Assembly: GCA_001695595.3 (NCBI GenBank)
Contig: MBPM02000006.1
Coordinates: 1,550,001 to 1,614,000, forward strand
Direction: 5' to 3'
Length of the DNA: 64,000 bases
DNA from: Plasmopara viticola
Lineage: Eukaryota; Oomycota; Peronosporomycetes; Peronosporales; Peronosporaceae
The notes under the pieces are model-generated. The model saw only the letters and a list, made by a program, of their open reading frames with translations. It had not been told where the DNA came from and did no database searches. Both the position numbers and the translations under genes were made by a program. Shown here in pieces: positions 24,800 to 35,768 of this stretch (its first letter is position 1; every line of letters starts with the position of its first letter).

Positions 24800-24858
24800 A
24801 AGCTACTTTACAAACCCATTATGGGAACCACAAGCTACTTTACAAACCCATTATGGGA
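24800..24858 (+). repeat. 27-bp direct repeat, period 32
   Basis: An identical 27-bp word (aagctactttacaaaccc followed by attatggga) occurs at 24800-24826 and 24832-24858, separated by 5 bp. It lies between the dynein stop codon and a gypsy protease remnant. Confidence 0.9.
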
Positions 24859-24879
24859 GCCTCGCTAACTCATAATATG

Positions 24880-25290
24880 AAAGCTCTAGAAGGAGACATC
24901 AGCAGTGGTGAACTGCTTTTGTTTTATGTACGAGATGATTACAATTCATGCCAAGTCCTGGTGGACTCTGGCGCATCAAATCGTTCGCGCAGCAGCGGAC
25001 AACTACGGTCAACACAAAATACTGACTACTTTTTCAAGGACTAAGCAACCATGAGGCGATTCTTCGTGGCAACACGTTCGATTCAATGGGCAAAAACGTC
25101 AGTTTTGGCCGTCAGGATGGTCAAATAGTCCTGGCTTGAAGGCAAAGAATTAAGACAGCTTCTCGTTCTTGAAGTGTGCAAGTATGACTCAACTTTGATG
25201 CAAACGACCCAGATCGATTGTTTGGGCAAGGCAACAAATGTCACCCAGCCGGTATCACGCACCAGTGCTTTGGTGAGTGATCTCCACACT
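24880..25290 (+). mobile_element. Ty3/gypsy-type protease remnant
   Basis: A short frame reads CQVLVDSGASN around 24952-24983. The L-V/I-DSGAS-N motif is the active site of gypsy-class aspartic proteases. The frame is closed at 25044, and later pieces occur in other frames, so this is a dead fragment. There is no RT or integrase nearby. It marks the left edge of the repeat block that follows. Confidence 0.6.
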
Positions 25291-25382
25291 CCTGTTGTTT
25301 GTACCGCTTCTTTAAGAAACTTCTAAGCGGCCACTTATTTGGGGTTAGACCGGATTTCGAATTACTGTAGACGTGCCGACGT

Positions 25383-25470
25383 CGATGGGACCTTTACCAA
25401 AGGTCTTGCGCGACTACACGCTTAGAATTAACATCCGATTTCGAGGGTATCATACCCTCGAAACCGACGT
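25383..25470 (-). repeat. 88-bp inverted repeat, copy 1 (with palindrome)
   Basis: The reverse complement recurs at 32640-32727 with about three differences over 88 bp. It contains an almost perfect palindrome (ccgatttcgagggtat, one base, ataccctcgaaaccga) at 25435-25467. Here it lies 272 bp outside the start of the large duplicated unit. Confidence 0.9.
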
Positions 25471-25742
25471 CTTGAAAATTATTAGCGCCGTCATTGGTAC
25501 CATTTGTCGGAGACACTAAATATAGCAATTAATATGTGCTGTGAAAGGCTTCGCGGGTATGCCAGTAACATACAAAGCGGATTACGTATTCACAGGTGGG
25601 TGCCCTTAAGTATTACTGACACTGAGTAGCATAGATAGAGTCAAAATGCGATACAATATCGAGTTTTGGTGTCTCAAGCGACCCCGTGGCTATCCGCAGC
25701 GATAATTGAACTTTCGGTGGGAAGGAAAAGTGTGACAGCAAG
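25471..25742. other. Unassigned spacer present only beside unit A
   Basis: 272 bp between the 88-bp repeat and unit A. It has no counterpart beside unit B, where the 88-bp repeat abuts the unit directly. No coding or repeat signal recognised. Confidence 0.5.
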
Positions 25743-25800
25743 CGCTTTTAATCCCAGAGCATCAAACCTTGACACCTCGTCCGCATGCACTCTCCAGTAG

Positions 25801-26400
25801 ATGGACTCAGTCAAGAAGATGTCGTACATATTCATCACAATGTACTACATCGACGATGATTTCACGCACACGCCTGCATGCTGGACGTCAAACAATCCAC
25901 GATGCGAGCCACACCGTCGTAACGGCTTAGACAGCATTACAGGCCGTCCTGGAAGTTTTCAACATCTCGCCGGATTTTTACGACCAGGTCATCGTGGTCT
26001 CGAACAGCGGGTCGAACTGCTGCGGAAATAAAGGCATTCCATCCGAGCTCACTGGTTTGTCTGCATCGATCACAAACTAGCCACCATCCTGACGACCGTC
26101 GTGAACAAAACGATTAAGACAACCAACGGAGACAAGGATCCGCCATTCTACCGATTGAAAGGCACTCCGGGTATGAACGCGCTGTTCAAGTTGATTGACT
26201 AGGCTAAAAAGCCTTTCGAATTCTTTAAGCGTTCAACTTGCAGTCTCAGCTCCCCAAGACGCTCAAGCAGGGCTACGTGAATCGCTGGAACTTGCTCTTC
26301 CAGCACTTATGAAACGTTCGACGAGATCGTCGGTCTGCTAAAGCAGAATCTCGCTGACGCTGCTGCACGAGTTCGTTCGGTTCCTCGACGTTTTCAATGG
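25801..26400 (+). mobile_element. Decayed hAT transposase (copy A)
   Basis: Read across frames, the plus strand gives hAT-superfamily transposase words in the right order: YIDDDFT, DFYDQVIVVSNSGSN, WFVCIDHKLATILTTVVNKT, MNALFKLID-AKKPFEFFKRS, and LPKTLKQGYVNRWNLLFQ followed by DEIVGLLKQ. Stops and frameshifts separate the blocks, so it is not functional. I saw no terminal inverted repeats. The identical decay in both copies shows that it was already dead before the duplication. Confidence 0.72.
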
Positions 26401-26459
26401 GCGGCACTGTCACGGAAGCGGTTCAGGGAGCTGACGTTGCACAAGGTTGTGTACATCTG

Positions 26460-26756
26460 TCATCGACTGCTCGGGCACCTACAGCCCGTCATGAGCACGT
26501 CATTGACGAACAGTTCGCGGTCATTTAGCAGCACTACAATAGGCGATGACTTGGTGTAGCTTGTACGCGTTTGTTTGCTAAGCGAACATCCGTCACACAC
26601 CTTTCACTGCTTAACAGACGCAATGTCAATACCATTTCCATGTTTTTTTAAAATGGCATCCAATCCACTGAAGCCTATGTGACCAAGTCGAAGGTGCCAG
26701 AGGTACGAATTGATGTCCCCACACCCACAAGTTGTAAACGCACTGCCAATTTTCAA
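26460..26756 (-). mobile_element. Ty1/copia pre-integrase fragment (copy A)
   Basis: Minus-strand equivalent of the clearer frame at 33436-33732 in copy B, carrying the copia pre-integrase signature LWHLRLGH and a zinc-binding CDGCSLSKQTR block. It is immediately downstream of, and opposite in strand to, the hAT remnant. No RT or LTR accompanies it inside the unit. Confidence 0.7.
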
Positions 26757-28125
26757 CGAAGGCGGCGCTAAAATAGAGTGTTATGCAGGTGAGTTGCACC
26801 AATTCAAATCCATTCCAGCCGCCTCGAAGGCAAACGCGAAGACTTCCACACTCACGGTATGCTTGGTACCACGAAGTAGTTAGAAGCCGAATTCGAGACT
26901 TATAGTATTGAAGCTTAATTGGACGTTATGCTAAACATTCCGAATTATCATGGTTTTTTAATTAATTAGCATTTTGCATAAGCAGCTTTCAAACTTTTGT
27001 CATGAACTGCTAAGTGCCGGTGCTAATTAATATCGAGCCAAACTCGGAATTTATAGTATATAGTATTAATAGAGTTTTGAGTAATTGCTAGTGTATCCTG
27101 AAGCCCATCCTGCTAAAGGTTTTTTTTTTGTCTTCGACATTCACGTCAAGGCGGCAGTGCTGGACCCCATGGCATAACGCTGTCCAGTGCGGATGAGCGT
27201 CGATCCAGGACAATAAAGAAGGAGATCAAGAAGGGCACTCGGCGTACGAAATGGACGATGAATAACCCGACGACAATCTCGAGCCACTCAATGACACCAT
27301 AAAGTACGACAGCCGCATCGATATCGAGTGCGCGCAATATTGGTAGCACAAGGTCACCGAAGTCGAAAAGCAGGTCACCAAAGTGGACAGCGAGTTCCGA
27401 ACCAGAAGCGATTTGGGGTCACGCGGTTCCCAATCATAGCGTGCGTCGCGCGCTTCATCTTGTGCGCTCCATCTTTCAGCGTTATGTCCGAACACAAGTT
27501 CTTGGATGCAGGCAATACGCTCGCTTAGAAGCGCAACACGCTTTAGCCGCGTTTCGTCGATGACTTGTTGTTATTGCACTCAAATCGCGACATTTGTCGT
27601 GGCAATCGATTTTAAAAGGGTTTAATATACTCTTACTAATTTGCGTGCTGGCAGCTGGATATGTGTGGATACAGCCAGGTGTTGATTAATGCTTGGTCGC
27701 ATATAAATGCATATCGTGGGTGAACATGGCTTTTAACGCAAAATTCAATGCAGGACTCTGGTATAGAGTAACCAAGGTGGTGGATGCAAGCAAAAAATGC
27801 ATTTAAGATTGTGAAATTTATACATAAACATAATAACGGCTATTCGGATAGTCGTGTAGATGCCGGCGTCAGAGGAGTGGATCGACAACTCTGCTGCTAT
27901 GACATGTATTGCTAAGCATAATCTCAACCTTTACGTCGGCGAGAGCAGAATAATGGCGCCATAGCAATGTGTGCAAGAGCAACATCTCGTGACAAATTCA
28001 AACTTGGTTACGAGCATTCATCCACCATACTCGCCTACGAATGGATACCTTTGTCCAGATTGGGTCCAGCGATAGCTAGTACCTAAGGCTCGAGCTTAGA
28101 CTGAGTTAAAATAGAAACGGCACAA

Positions 28126-28837
28126 TTGCCACCACATAACGAGGAGAAGCTGCTCGAAGCAAGCGACGAGTCATTTCAGACAATCCTCGAGATGGATCAG
28201 GTGACAGGTAGTGCGCATTGCGCCTTCACACACGAAATGTTGCTGTCGCGACCAGACAGCACAAGAGCAAAGTCTCTTGGTTTGATATATTGTGTGACGC
28301 GGCGATGGCTCCTTTTTAGATACCAATTCACAGCAATTGATGAGTACACTTTAGCCCAGCCTTCTAAAAAGGTCATGAGCACGTGGCGTATCGCACACGC
28401 TACCATCCAAACGCAAAATCTTGATTCTCATAGTTACACTTTTCGACTATGACTCGCAGCACCGTATTTTGCGCTATTTGTGTGACTGCCAGATTGGCGA
28501 GTGCTTTGGAAGTGGTTTGAAATACCGCAAGGCTGGAAAAATGCGTCTGTCACCTGGAGTTTACTTGCTGCGCCTTCTCTGGAAATGTGCGCCGATTCAT
28601 TCTGACATCTTTGCGTATACTCGCTCTGGAATTTCTCATGCAAGGACTATGCACTTTAAACCGGAAATCAAAGTTGTGCGCAAGAGATATCTGTGCGCCA
28701 GCCTCAACAAGTGCGACGTTGCTGGGCCAATACGCAAGAAATTGCGTGTGGAATATAAGGTATCGCGGCTGCTAGCGAAGGATACCACATTATCGTGGTG
28801 TGATGAGCTCAAAGCTTTATATGATGTTGCAAAGTAA
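28126..28837 (+). pseudogene. Unknown two-frame ORF (copy A)
   Basis: Two overlapping frames (28126-28452 and 28421-28837) look like one coding region broken by a frameshift near 28375-28440. The translated text (for example CAFTHEMLLSRPDSTRAKSL, then YDSQHRILRYLCDCQIGECF) has no motif I recognise. The first frame has no ATG near its start. The homologous region of copy B (35100-35768) has a 3-bp difference and a different C-terminus. It may be a host gene fragment carried in the unit, or part of an unknown element. Confidence 0.35.
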
Positions 28838-30147
28838 TCCTTATTAATTACTCCACCTGAATAGTACACTTAATTGTTTTTACGCGTCGGTCGTTTTTGG
28901 TCTAGTTGACTTCTAAAATCCTCCAATTTTTATCCAATGTTGATACACCTTAAAGCTCAATAGATTTACCTTTGGGAACGGCGCCAATATTGTTTTGGGT
29001 TAAAGCATTTTCACATTAATTGACTCGCTTCTGCTGCGAGCAGGCAATCAGGCGAGCGCGACCAGAACTCATCTTGGAAAATCTTGTTGCCTTTACGTTG
29101 TTAAGGCCATATATCCATGTAAGAAACGGTAACGGCTGCACTTGTACTGATGCAGTGGGGAATTCAGCGAAAACATGTCAGCATGGGTGCTGGCGCGCGG
29201 CACATTTTTGCGCAATTCCTGCATCGGATGCAAGACTTTGATAATTGGATCCAACACGATTACCACATCACTGTAGTAGGTATCTCTGTACATGTAATAG
29301 TCGCGTACATCTCCATTCTCTTTGACATGAGCATGGGAGGATAAACCGTTACCATGTGAATACCAACTTAGGCTCGCTCAAGAAAGACCATATGGAGCTT
29401 TGCAGCGATCGTTCCTCGATCTTTTGAAGCAACCAAAATTGCAAAAGCTTCACTGCCGAAAGCCCCTCGACAAGTCACAGGACAATGAGAATAATACTAA
29501 TTTTGTGATAGAGGGTCGTCAGGACTGAAAATAACGCAGTTTTTACTTTCACAACGCGATTCTCCAACATACGCAAATTAAGTACATGCCAATTTGCTAG
29601 AGTAAGACCGTGTTCCATGGACGCTTGAATTGATTGGTGCTACACTTCCGGTGATGTCAAAACGAGGACTACGACCTCTCCGAACACTGCTGTAAGGCGG
29701 GGTAATGCTTCGTGTTCAGCTTGTGAGAGGTGTGCGGCTTAAAAAAAACGGCCTTTTTCATCTCATAAAAATCGTGATTGGAAGGTTTGCCAAAAGCTGT
29801 TAACTATAACAGGTTGTGGCTCAATTCTACACAATGCATCAGAAATACAACAATATTTGGTAACTGAGACCGAATCCTCATATTCACATTTTTGACCTCC
29901 GGAAATCAATTTAACGAGCTGTGACTCGTATTTGGCGATAAACAAGCCTTAAGTAGTCTACTTATCCAAAAAGTACTTAGTTACCTACTTTAATACTTAG
30001 TCCTTCAACGGTAATTCTCCCAACACGTAGTACACTTACTTATGTATAAGGGGGGTCCTTTAGATATATAAATAAAGAATGTACGTGCTTCTTCTTACCC
30101 CTCTTCTACTTCTTGATAAAAAAAATTGATTAAATTCGTTACTTAGT

Positions 30148-30420
30148 ATGGCAGCAACAATAAAAAGTATCTTTCGGAAGATCTCCAATGCAAAGCAGGT
30201 TTAAATGCGCCAGCAATGACCAAGCAGGCAATCAAGAAGATCGGTATTGCACCAATGCCTTAAGCGGACCTTCAGCGGCAGGGTTTTAAGAAAACGCTGA
30301 AGACATTTTCACTTTGCCACCTCGGGAACGTATTAATATCTTCTTGCCTTAAGATCTCTGGTCATCTTGATGAACGCCAAACGGAATTCTTATGGCAAAA
30401 AGGCCAGACTGATCGCTAAT
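30148..30420 (+). pseudogene. Broken homologue of the 37339 ORF (copy A)
   Basis: Starts ATGGCAGCAACAATAAAA as in copy B, but one base is missing near 30185 and a stop appears soon after. The rest aligns closely to 37339-37614. Copy A is therefore a disrupted version of the 91-codon frame kept open in copy B. Confidence 0.6.
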
Positions 30421-31491
30421 TAATGGATCGAAAACCCTTCTTACGCCCTTTTTGATAGTATTTGCCTTACCATCCATATGAAAGTACGGGTGCGCTAAAA
30501 ATGTGTCTAATAGGTCGACGGTCAATGCAGGTAATGTTTTTCGAGACAATTATACGTCAGATTAAAGAATGGTTTGTCCTTATCGCGATGAATAATACTA
30601 GCAAGATTCGAAGCGGTACACGAACACCTCAATGCGCCATCGTTTGGCATGTCAAAGTAAAGTAATTAACTTCCAACGGTCCACCGGTGCCGACAGTATT
30701 TTATAGAGTAATTGGCAAGTGAGAGGCGACTTTAAATAATTGGTAGACCTCATATGTCTTTACATGTCGCCAGATATGAGAAACCATAAGGGCCACTAGT
30801 ATGCATTGAAAACCGAGAAAGAGAATTTGCTGGGCCCAAGGGCCCATCCATTTCGTGGCTTCATAACGTGTCATACTTGACCTTTTTTCATTGACAACCG
30901 CGACTCGACTTCACTGTTCGTATTCATCATATAGCATAGCAGACCATGCGCCCACCCATGAAAATGAAATTGCGATCGTTGCCACAGAGTTAATCAATCG
31001 ATCTTGGTCTGCAAATCGATCGTTTAGAGAGCTTCGAGCCTGACTTATAAGCGCTTAATTGTTCTTTTACAGTCTTTACACTCATATTAAGCCTACGACT
31101 TTAAAAAATTCTGGCTATCTTTGCTGGAAATACCTGTTTGCTTGAAATTGACAGCGTGTTGACAAACACAATTCTTCGCCCCGTTTGTATTTAAGGCGAG
31201 GGTTGCTGTTGCAAACAATGGCAAGTATTTGGCATTCGATGGGGCAAGTTGAGCATTTTATCGCCTTCCACTAGAATGAACTGACTACAAAAGGTACCCA
31301 AAAGATGTTTTGGTACTTATTCAGTGCAAACCCCACGGCAAATCGTTTTTGTCTCGGCAAGAAAATTCCTAACCCTTCAGCCACATGGAAGATTTTAATT
31401 GGCTGATAATTGTTTGTTTTCAGGATTTTGATAAGGCATCGGCATGACCTTTATAATATACAACTGGGATTGTTGCCACACCTACCATTGC

Positions 31492-32640
31492 TTTTCGGAA
31501 AAGGTTGGGGTGACGCCCTCCTTCCAAGCGCGGGGGCTTAATGCTCGCGCGCTTCGGGCAGGTGCTCTCGGGCATCTGCAGGTCTCTAACGAGTCTCACC
31601 CTCGACGCGACGGTCTCCAGCACCAGGCCAAACCCCCTTCCACGCCCTTAACCGCGCCAACCGCATCCGGATTGGCTCCTTTGATGTGAATTCTCTAGGT
31701 TCGAAGCGCAAGAAGCACGAAACACTTCCCGAAGATCTCCGGCGCTACCGCGTCAATATCCTTGGCCTCCGAGAAACCAAGATCTACGATAGAGGTGAGC
31801 ACCGCATTGATGACTTCCTTCTAACCCTGAAAAAAAAAAAAAAGCCAAGACCGAAGTCACTGAAATTCGCCGCCACTGCAACCCGTCGGGCGCCACTCGA
31901 CACGCCCGATCCCGAGAAGAAACCTGGCACCACACTAAGAAGCTCGGAACACTCTTCGGCGATATTAAAGATCTATCCCGACGCAAGTCCCTGGCCACCC
32001 TCGCGCTCCACCGCCTCTGGTCCGTCTGGCTCCGCCCCACGTTCATCTCACCCAAGACACGCATTCGATTGTACAACACCTACGTTCTACCGATTCTGCT
32101 GTACAACTGGGCTCTTACCAAGTCAGAGCTCCACGGCCTCGAGAGTTTCCATCGCCGCCAGCTTCGCTACGCTCTTGGCTATCGCTACCCCCGACCCATT
32201 TCGAATGCAAGACTCTACGACCTCTGTGATGAGCGGCCGCTGAGACTACGACTGACACAAGCTCGCTGGCGCCTGTTTGGCCATGTACTTCGCCGCTATC
32301 CCGACATTCCAGCTGACCTCCAGATGCGTGCCCACTTCTTCTCCACCGCAGCAAAATGGCGCGGACGTCCCCGCACCACGCTCCCCTCGACACTCGACCA
32401 CAATCTTGTTTCCCGTGGCTCCGGCTTTCGACTCCGGACAGCACAAGACCTCGAAGTGGTACGTACCCTTGCACAAGACCGAAAGAAATGGAAGACCCAT
32501 TTGACCTCGGTGCTGGATGCACTGCCCGCCGAACGAGACTCGACGTATGCGGACACCACTCTATGCCGTGGACTAGCCAGACTGAGCCTAGCACGTGCAT
32601 ACCTTGGCAACGCGATAACGTAATACATTACATTACATTA
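31492..32640 (+). mobile_element. LINE (non-LTR) element lacking the RT core
   Basis: The 5' part (31492-31627) is GC-rich and structured. It is followed by an endonuclease-like N-terminus around 31686-31815 (EDLRRYRVNILGLRETKIYD), then a poly-A run at about 31830. The sequence next enters the C-terminal part of a LINE ORF2 (EIRRHCNPSGATRHARS; RIRLYNTYVLPILLYNWALT; HRRQLRYALGYRYPRP; RWRLFGHVLRRYPDIPADLQ). The RT catalytic core is missing, as if deleted at the poly-A. The 3' end is (acatt)n. The last ORF (32069-32623) is still open. No target-site duplication is visible: the left flank is unit A and the right flank is the 88-bp repeat. Confidence 0.85.
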
Positions 32641-32727
32641 CGTCGGTTTCGAGGGTATGGTACCCTCGAAATCGGATATTAATTCTAAGCGTGTAGTCGC
32701 GCAAGACCTTTGGTAAAGATCCCATCG
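32640..32727 (+). repeat. 88-bp inverted repeat, copy 2
   Basis: Reverse-complement partner of 25383-25470 (cgtcggtttcgagggtat to gatcccatcg). It lies directly between the LINE 3' tail and the start of duplicated unit B, with two bases of overlap with the unit start. Confidence 0.9.
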
Positions 32728-32784
32728 CTTTTAATCCCAGAGCATCAAACCTTGACACCTCGTCCGCATGCACTCTCCAGTAGA

Positions 32785-33370
32785 TGGACTCAGCCAAGAA
32801 GATGTCGTACATATTCATCACAATGTACTACATCGACGATGATTTCACGCACACGCCTGCATGCTGGACGTCAAACAATCCACGATGCGAGCCACACCGT
32901 CGTAACGGCTTAGACAGCATTACAGGCCGTCCTGGAAGTTTTTAACATCTCGCCGGATTTTTACGACCAGGTCATCGTGGTCTCGAACAGCGGGTCGAAC
33001 AGGTGCGGAAATAAGGGCATTCCATCCGAGCTCACTGGTTTGCCTGCATCGATCACAAACTAGCCACCATCCTAACGACCGTCGTGAACAAAACGATTAA
33101 GACAACCAACGGAGACAAGGATCTGCCGTTCTACCGATATCTCCGGGTATGAACGCGCTGTTCAAGTTGATTGAATAGGCTAAAAAGCCTTTCGAATTCT
33201 TTAAGCGTTCAACTTGCAGTCTCAGCTCCCCAAGACGCTCAAGCAGGGCTACGTGAATCGCTGGAACTTGCTCTTCCAGCACTTATGAAACGTTCGACGA
33301 GATTGTCGGTCTGCTAAAGCAGAATCTCGCTGACGCTGCTGCACGAGTTCGTTCGGTTCCTCGACGTTTT
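32785..33370 (+). mobile_element. Decayed hAT transposase (copy B)
   Basis: Same ordered hAT blocks as in copy A and nearly the same disabling changes. It differs by single bases and by a short deletion near 33140 (the LKGTPG segment of copy A is altered). Confidence 0.72.
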
Positions 33371-33435
33371 CAATGGGCGGCACTGTCACGGAAGCGGTTC
33401 AGGGAGCTGACGTTGCACAAGGTTGTGTACATCTG

Positions 33436-33732
33436 TCATCGACTGCTCGGGCACCTACAGCCCGTCATGAGCACGTCATTGACGAACAGTTCGCGGTCAT
33501 TTAGCAGCACTACAATAGGCGATGACTTGATGTAGCTTGTACGCGTTTGTTTGCTAAGCGAACATCCGTCACACGCCTTCCACTGCTTAACAGACGCAAT
33601 GTCAATACCATTTCCATGTTTTTTTAAAATAGCATCCAATCCGCTGAAGCCTATGTGACCAAGTCGAAGGTGCCAGAGGTACGAATTGATGTCCCCACAC
33701 CCACAAGTTGTAAACGCACTGCCAATTTTCAA
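33436..33732 (-). mobile_element. Ty1/copia pre-integrase fragment (copy B)
   Basis: A 98-codon minus-strand frame with the copia GAG-pre-integrase signature: YLWHLRLGHIGFSGLDAI and, about 25 residues later, WKACDGCSLSKQTRTSY. The histidines and cysteines form the integrase N-terminal zinc-binding site. The frame stops before any DDE catalytic core, so it is a fragment. Confidence 0.82.
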
Positions 33733-35099
33733 CGAAGGCGGCGCTAAAATAGAGTGTTATGCAGGTGAGTTGCACCAATTCAAATCCATTCCAGCCGCCT
33801 CGAAGGCAAACGCGAAGACTTCCACACTCACGGTATGCTTGGTACCACGAAGTAGTTAGAAGCCGAATTCGAGACTTATAGTATTGAAGCTTAATTGGAC
33901 GTTATGCTAAACTTTCCGAATTATCATGATTTTTAATTAATTAGCATTTTGCATAAGCAGCTTTCAAACTTTTGTCATGAACTGCTAAGTGCCGGTGCTA
34001 ATTAATATCGAGCCAAACTCGGAATTTATAGTATATAGTATTAATAGAGTTTTGAGTAATTGCTAGTGTATCCTGAAGCCCATCCTGCTAAAGGTTTTTT
34101 TTTGTCTTCGACATTCACGTCAAGGCGGCAGTGCTGGACCCCATGGCATAACGCTGTCCAGTGCGGATGGGCGTCGATTCAGGACAATAAAGAAGGAGAT
34201 CAAGAAGGGCACTCGGCGTACGAAATGGACGATGAATAACCCGACGACAATCTCGAGCCACTCAATGACACCATAAACTACGACAGCCGCATCGATATCG
34301 AGTGCGCGCAATATTGGTAGCACAAGGTCACCGAAGTCGAAAAGCAGGTCACCAAAGTGGACAGCGAGTTCCGAACCAGAAGCGATTTGGGGTCACGCGG
34401 TTCCCAATCATAGCGTGCGTCGCGCGCTTCATCTTGTGCGCTCCATCTTTCAGCGTTATGTCCGAACACAAGTTCTTGGATGCAGGCAATACGCTCGCTT
34501 AGAAGCGCAACACGCTTTAGCCGCGTTTCGTCGATGACTTGTTGTTATTGCACTCAAATCGCGACATTTGTCGTGGCAATCGATTTTAAAAGGGTTTAAT
34601 ATACTCTTACTAATTTGCGTGCTGGCAGCTGGATATGTGTGGATACAGCCAGGTGTTGATTAATGCTTGGTCGCATATAAATGCATATCGTGGGTGAACA
34701 TGGCCATTAACGCAAAATTCAATGCAGGACTCTGGTATAGAGTAACCAAGGTGGTGGATGCAAGCAAAAAATGCATTTAAGATTGTGAAATTTATGCATA
34801 AACATAATAACGGCTATTCGGATAGTCGTGTAGATGCCGGCGTCAGAGGAGTGGATCGACAACTCTGCTGCTATGACATGTATTGCTAAGCATAATCTCA
34901 ACCTTTACGTCGGCGAGAGCAGAATAATGGCGCCATAGCAATGTGTGCAAGAGCAACATCTCGTGACAAATTCAAACTTGGTTACGAGCATTCATCCACC
35001 ATACTCGCCTACGAATGGATACCTTTGTCCAGATTGGGTCCAGCGATAGCTAGTACCTAAGGCTCGAGCTTAGACTGAGTTAAAATAGAAACGGCACAA

Positions 35100-35768
35100 T
35101 TGCCACCACATAACGAGGAGAAGCTGCTCGAAGCAAGCGACGAGTCATTTCAGACAATCCTCGAGATGGATCAGGTGACAGGTAGTGCGCATTGCGCCTT
35201 CACACACGAAATGTTGCTGTCGCGACCAGACAGCACAAGAGCAAAGTCTCTTGGTTTGATATATTGTGTGACGCGGCGATGGCTCCTTTTTAGATACCAA
35301 TTCACAGCAATTGATGAGTACACTTTAGCCCAGCCTTCTAGCAAAAAAAGGTCATGAGCACGTGGCGTATCGCACACGCTACCATCCAAACGCAAAATCT
35401 TGATTCTCATAGTTACACTTTTCGACTATGACTCGCAGCACCGTATTTTGCGCTATCTGTGTGACTGCCAGATTGGCGAGTGCTTTGGAAGTGGTTTGAA
35501 ATACCGCAAGGCTCGAAAAATGCGTCTGTCACCTGGAGTTTACTTGTTGCGCCTTCTCTGGAAATGTGCGCCGATTCATTCTGACATCTTTGCGTATACT
35601 CGCTCTGGAATTTCTCATGCAAGGACTATGCAATTTAAACCGGAAATCAAAGTTGTGCGCAAGAGATATCTGTGCGCCAGCCTCAACAAGTGCGACGTTG
35701 CTGGGCCAATACGCAAGCAAGACGGCTTGCGTGTTGACATTAAAAAAAATTATCTGTATTGTGCATAA
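35100..35768 (+). pseudogene. Unknown two-frame ORF (copy B)
   Basis: Counterpart of 28126-28837. Frames 35100-35357 and 35400-35768 carry the same text up to GPIRK, after which copy B has about 90 bp that copy A lacks and ends with a different tail. No family recognised. Confidence 0.35.

Larger units (their letters stand above)
25743..31491 (+). repeat. Large duplicated unit, copy A (~5.7 kb)
   Basis: Direct copy of 32726-39275. The left edge begins cgcttttaatcccagagc in both. The right edge (cctaccattgc) ends exactly where a LINE begins. By eye the first ~3 kb differ only at scattered bases. From about 28840 to 29480 copy A lacks many short pieces present in copy B. Copy A also lacks a ~600-bp stretch found in B at about 37780-38385, and a ~90-bp stretch at about 35713-35812. 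Confidence 0.93.
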
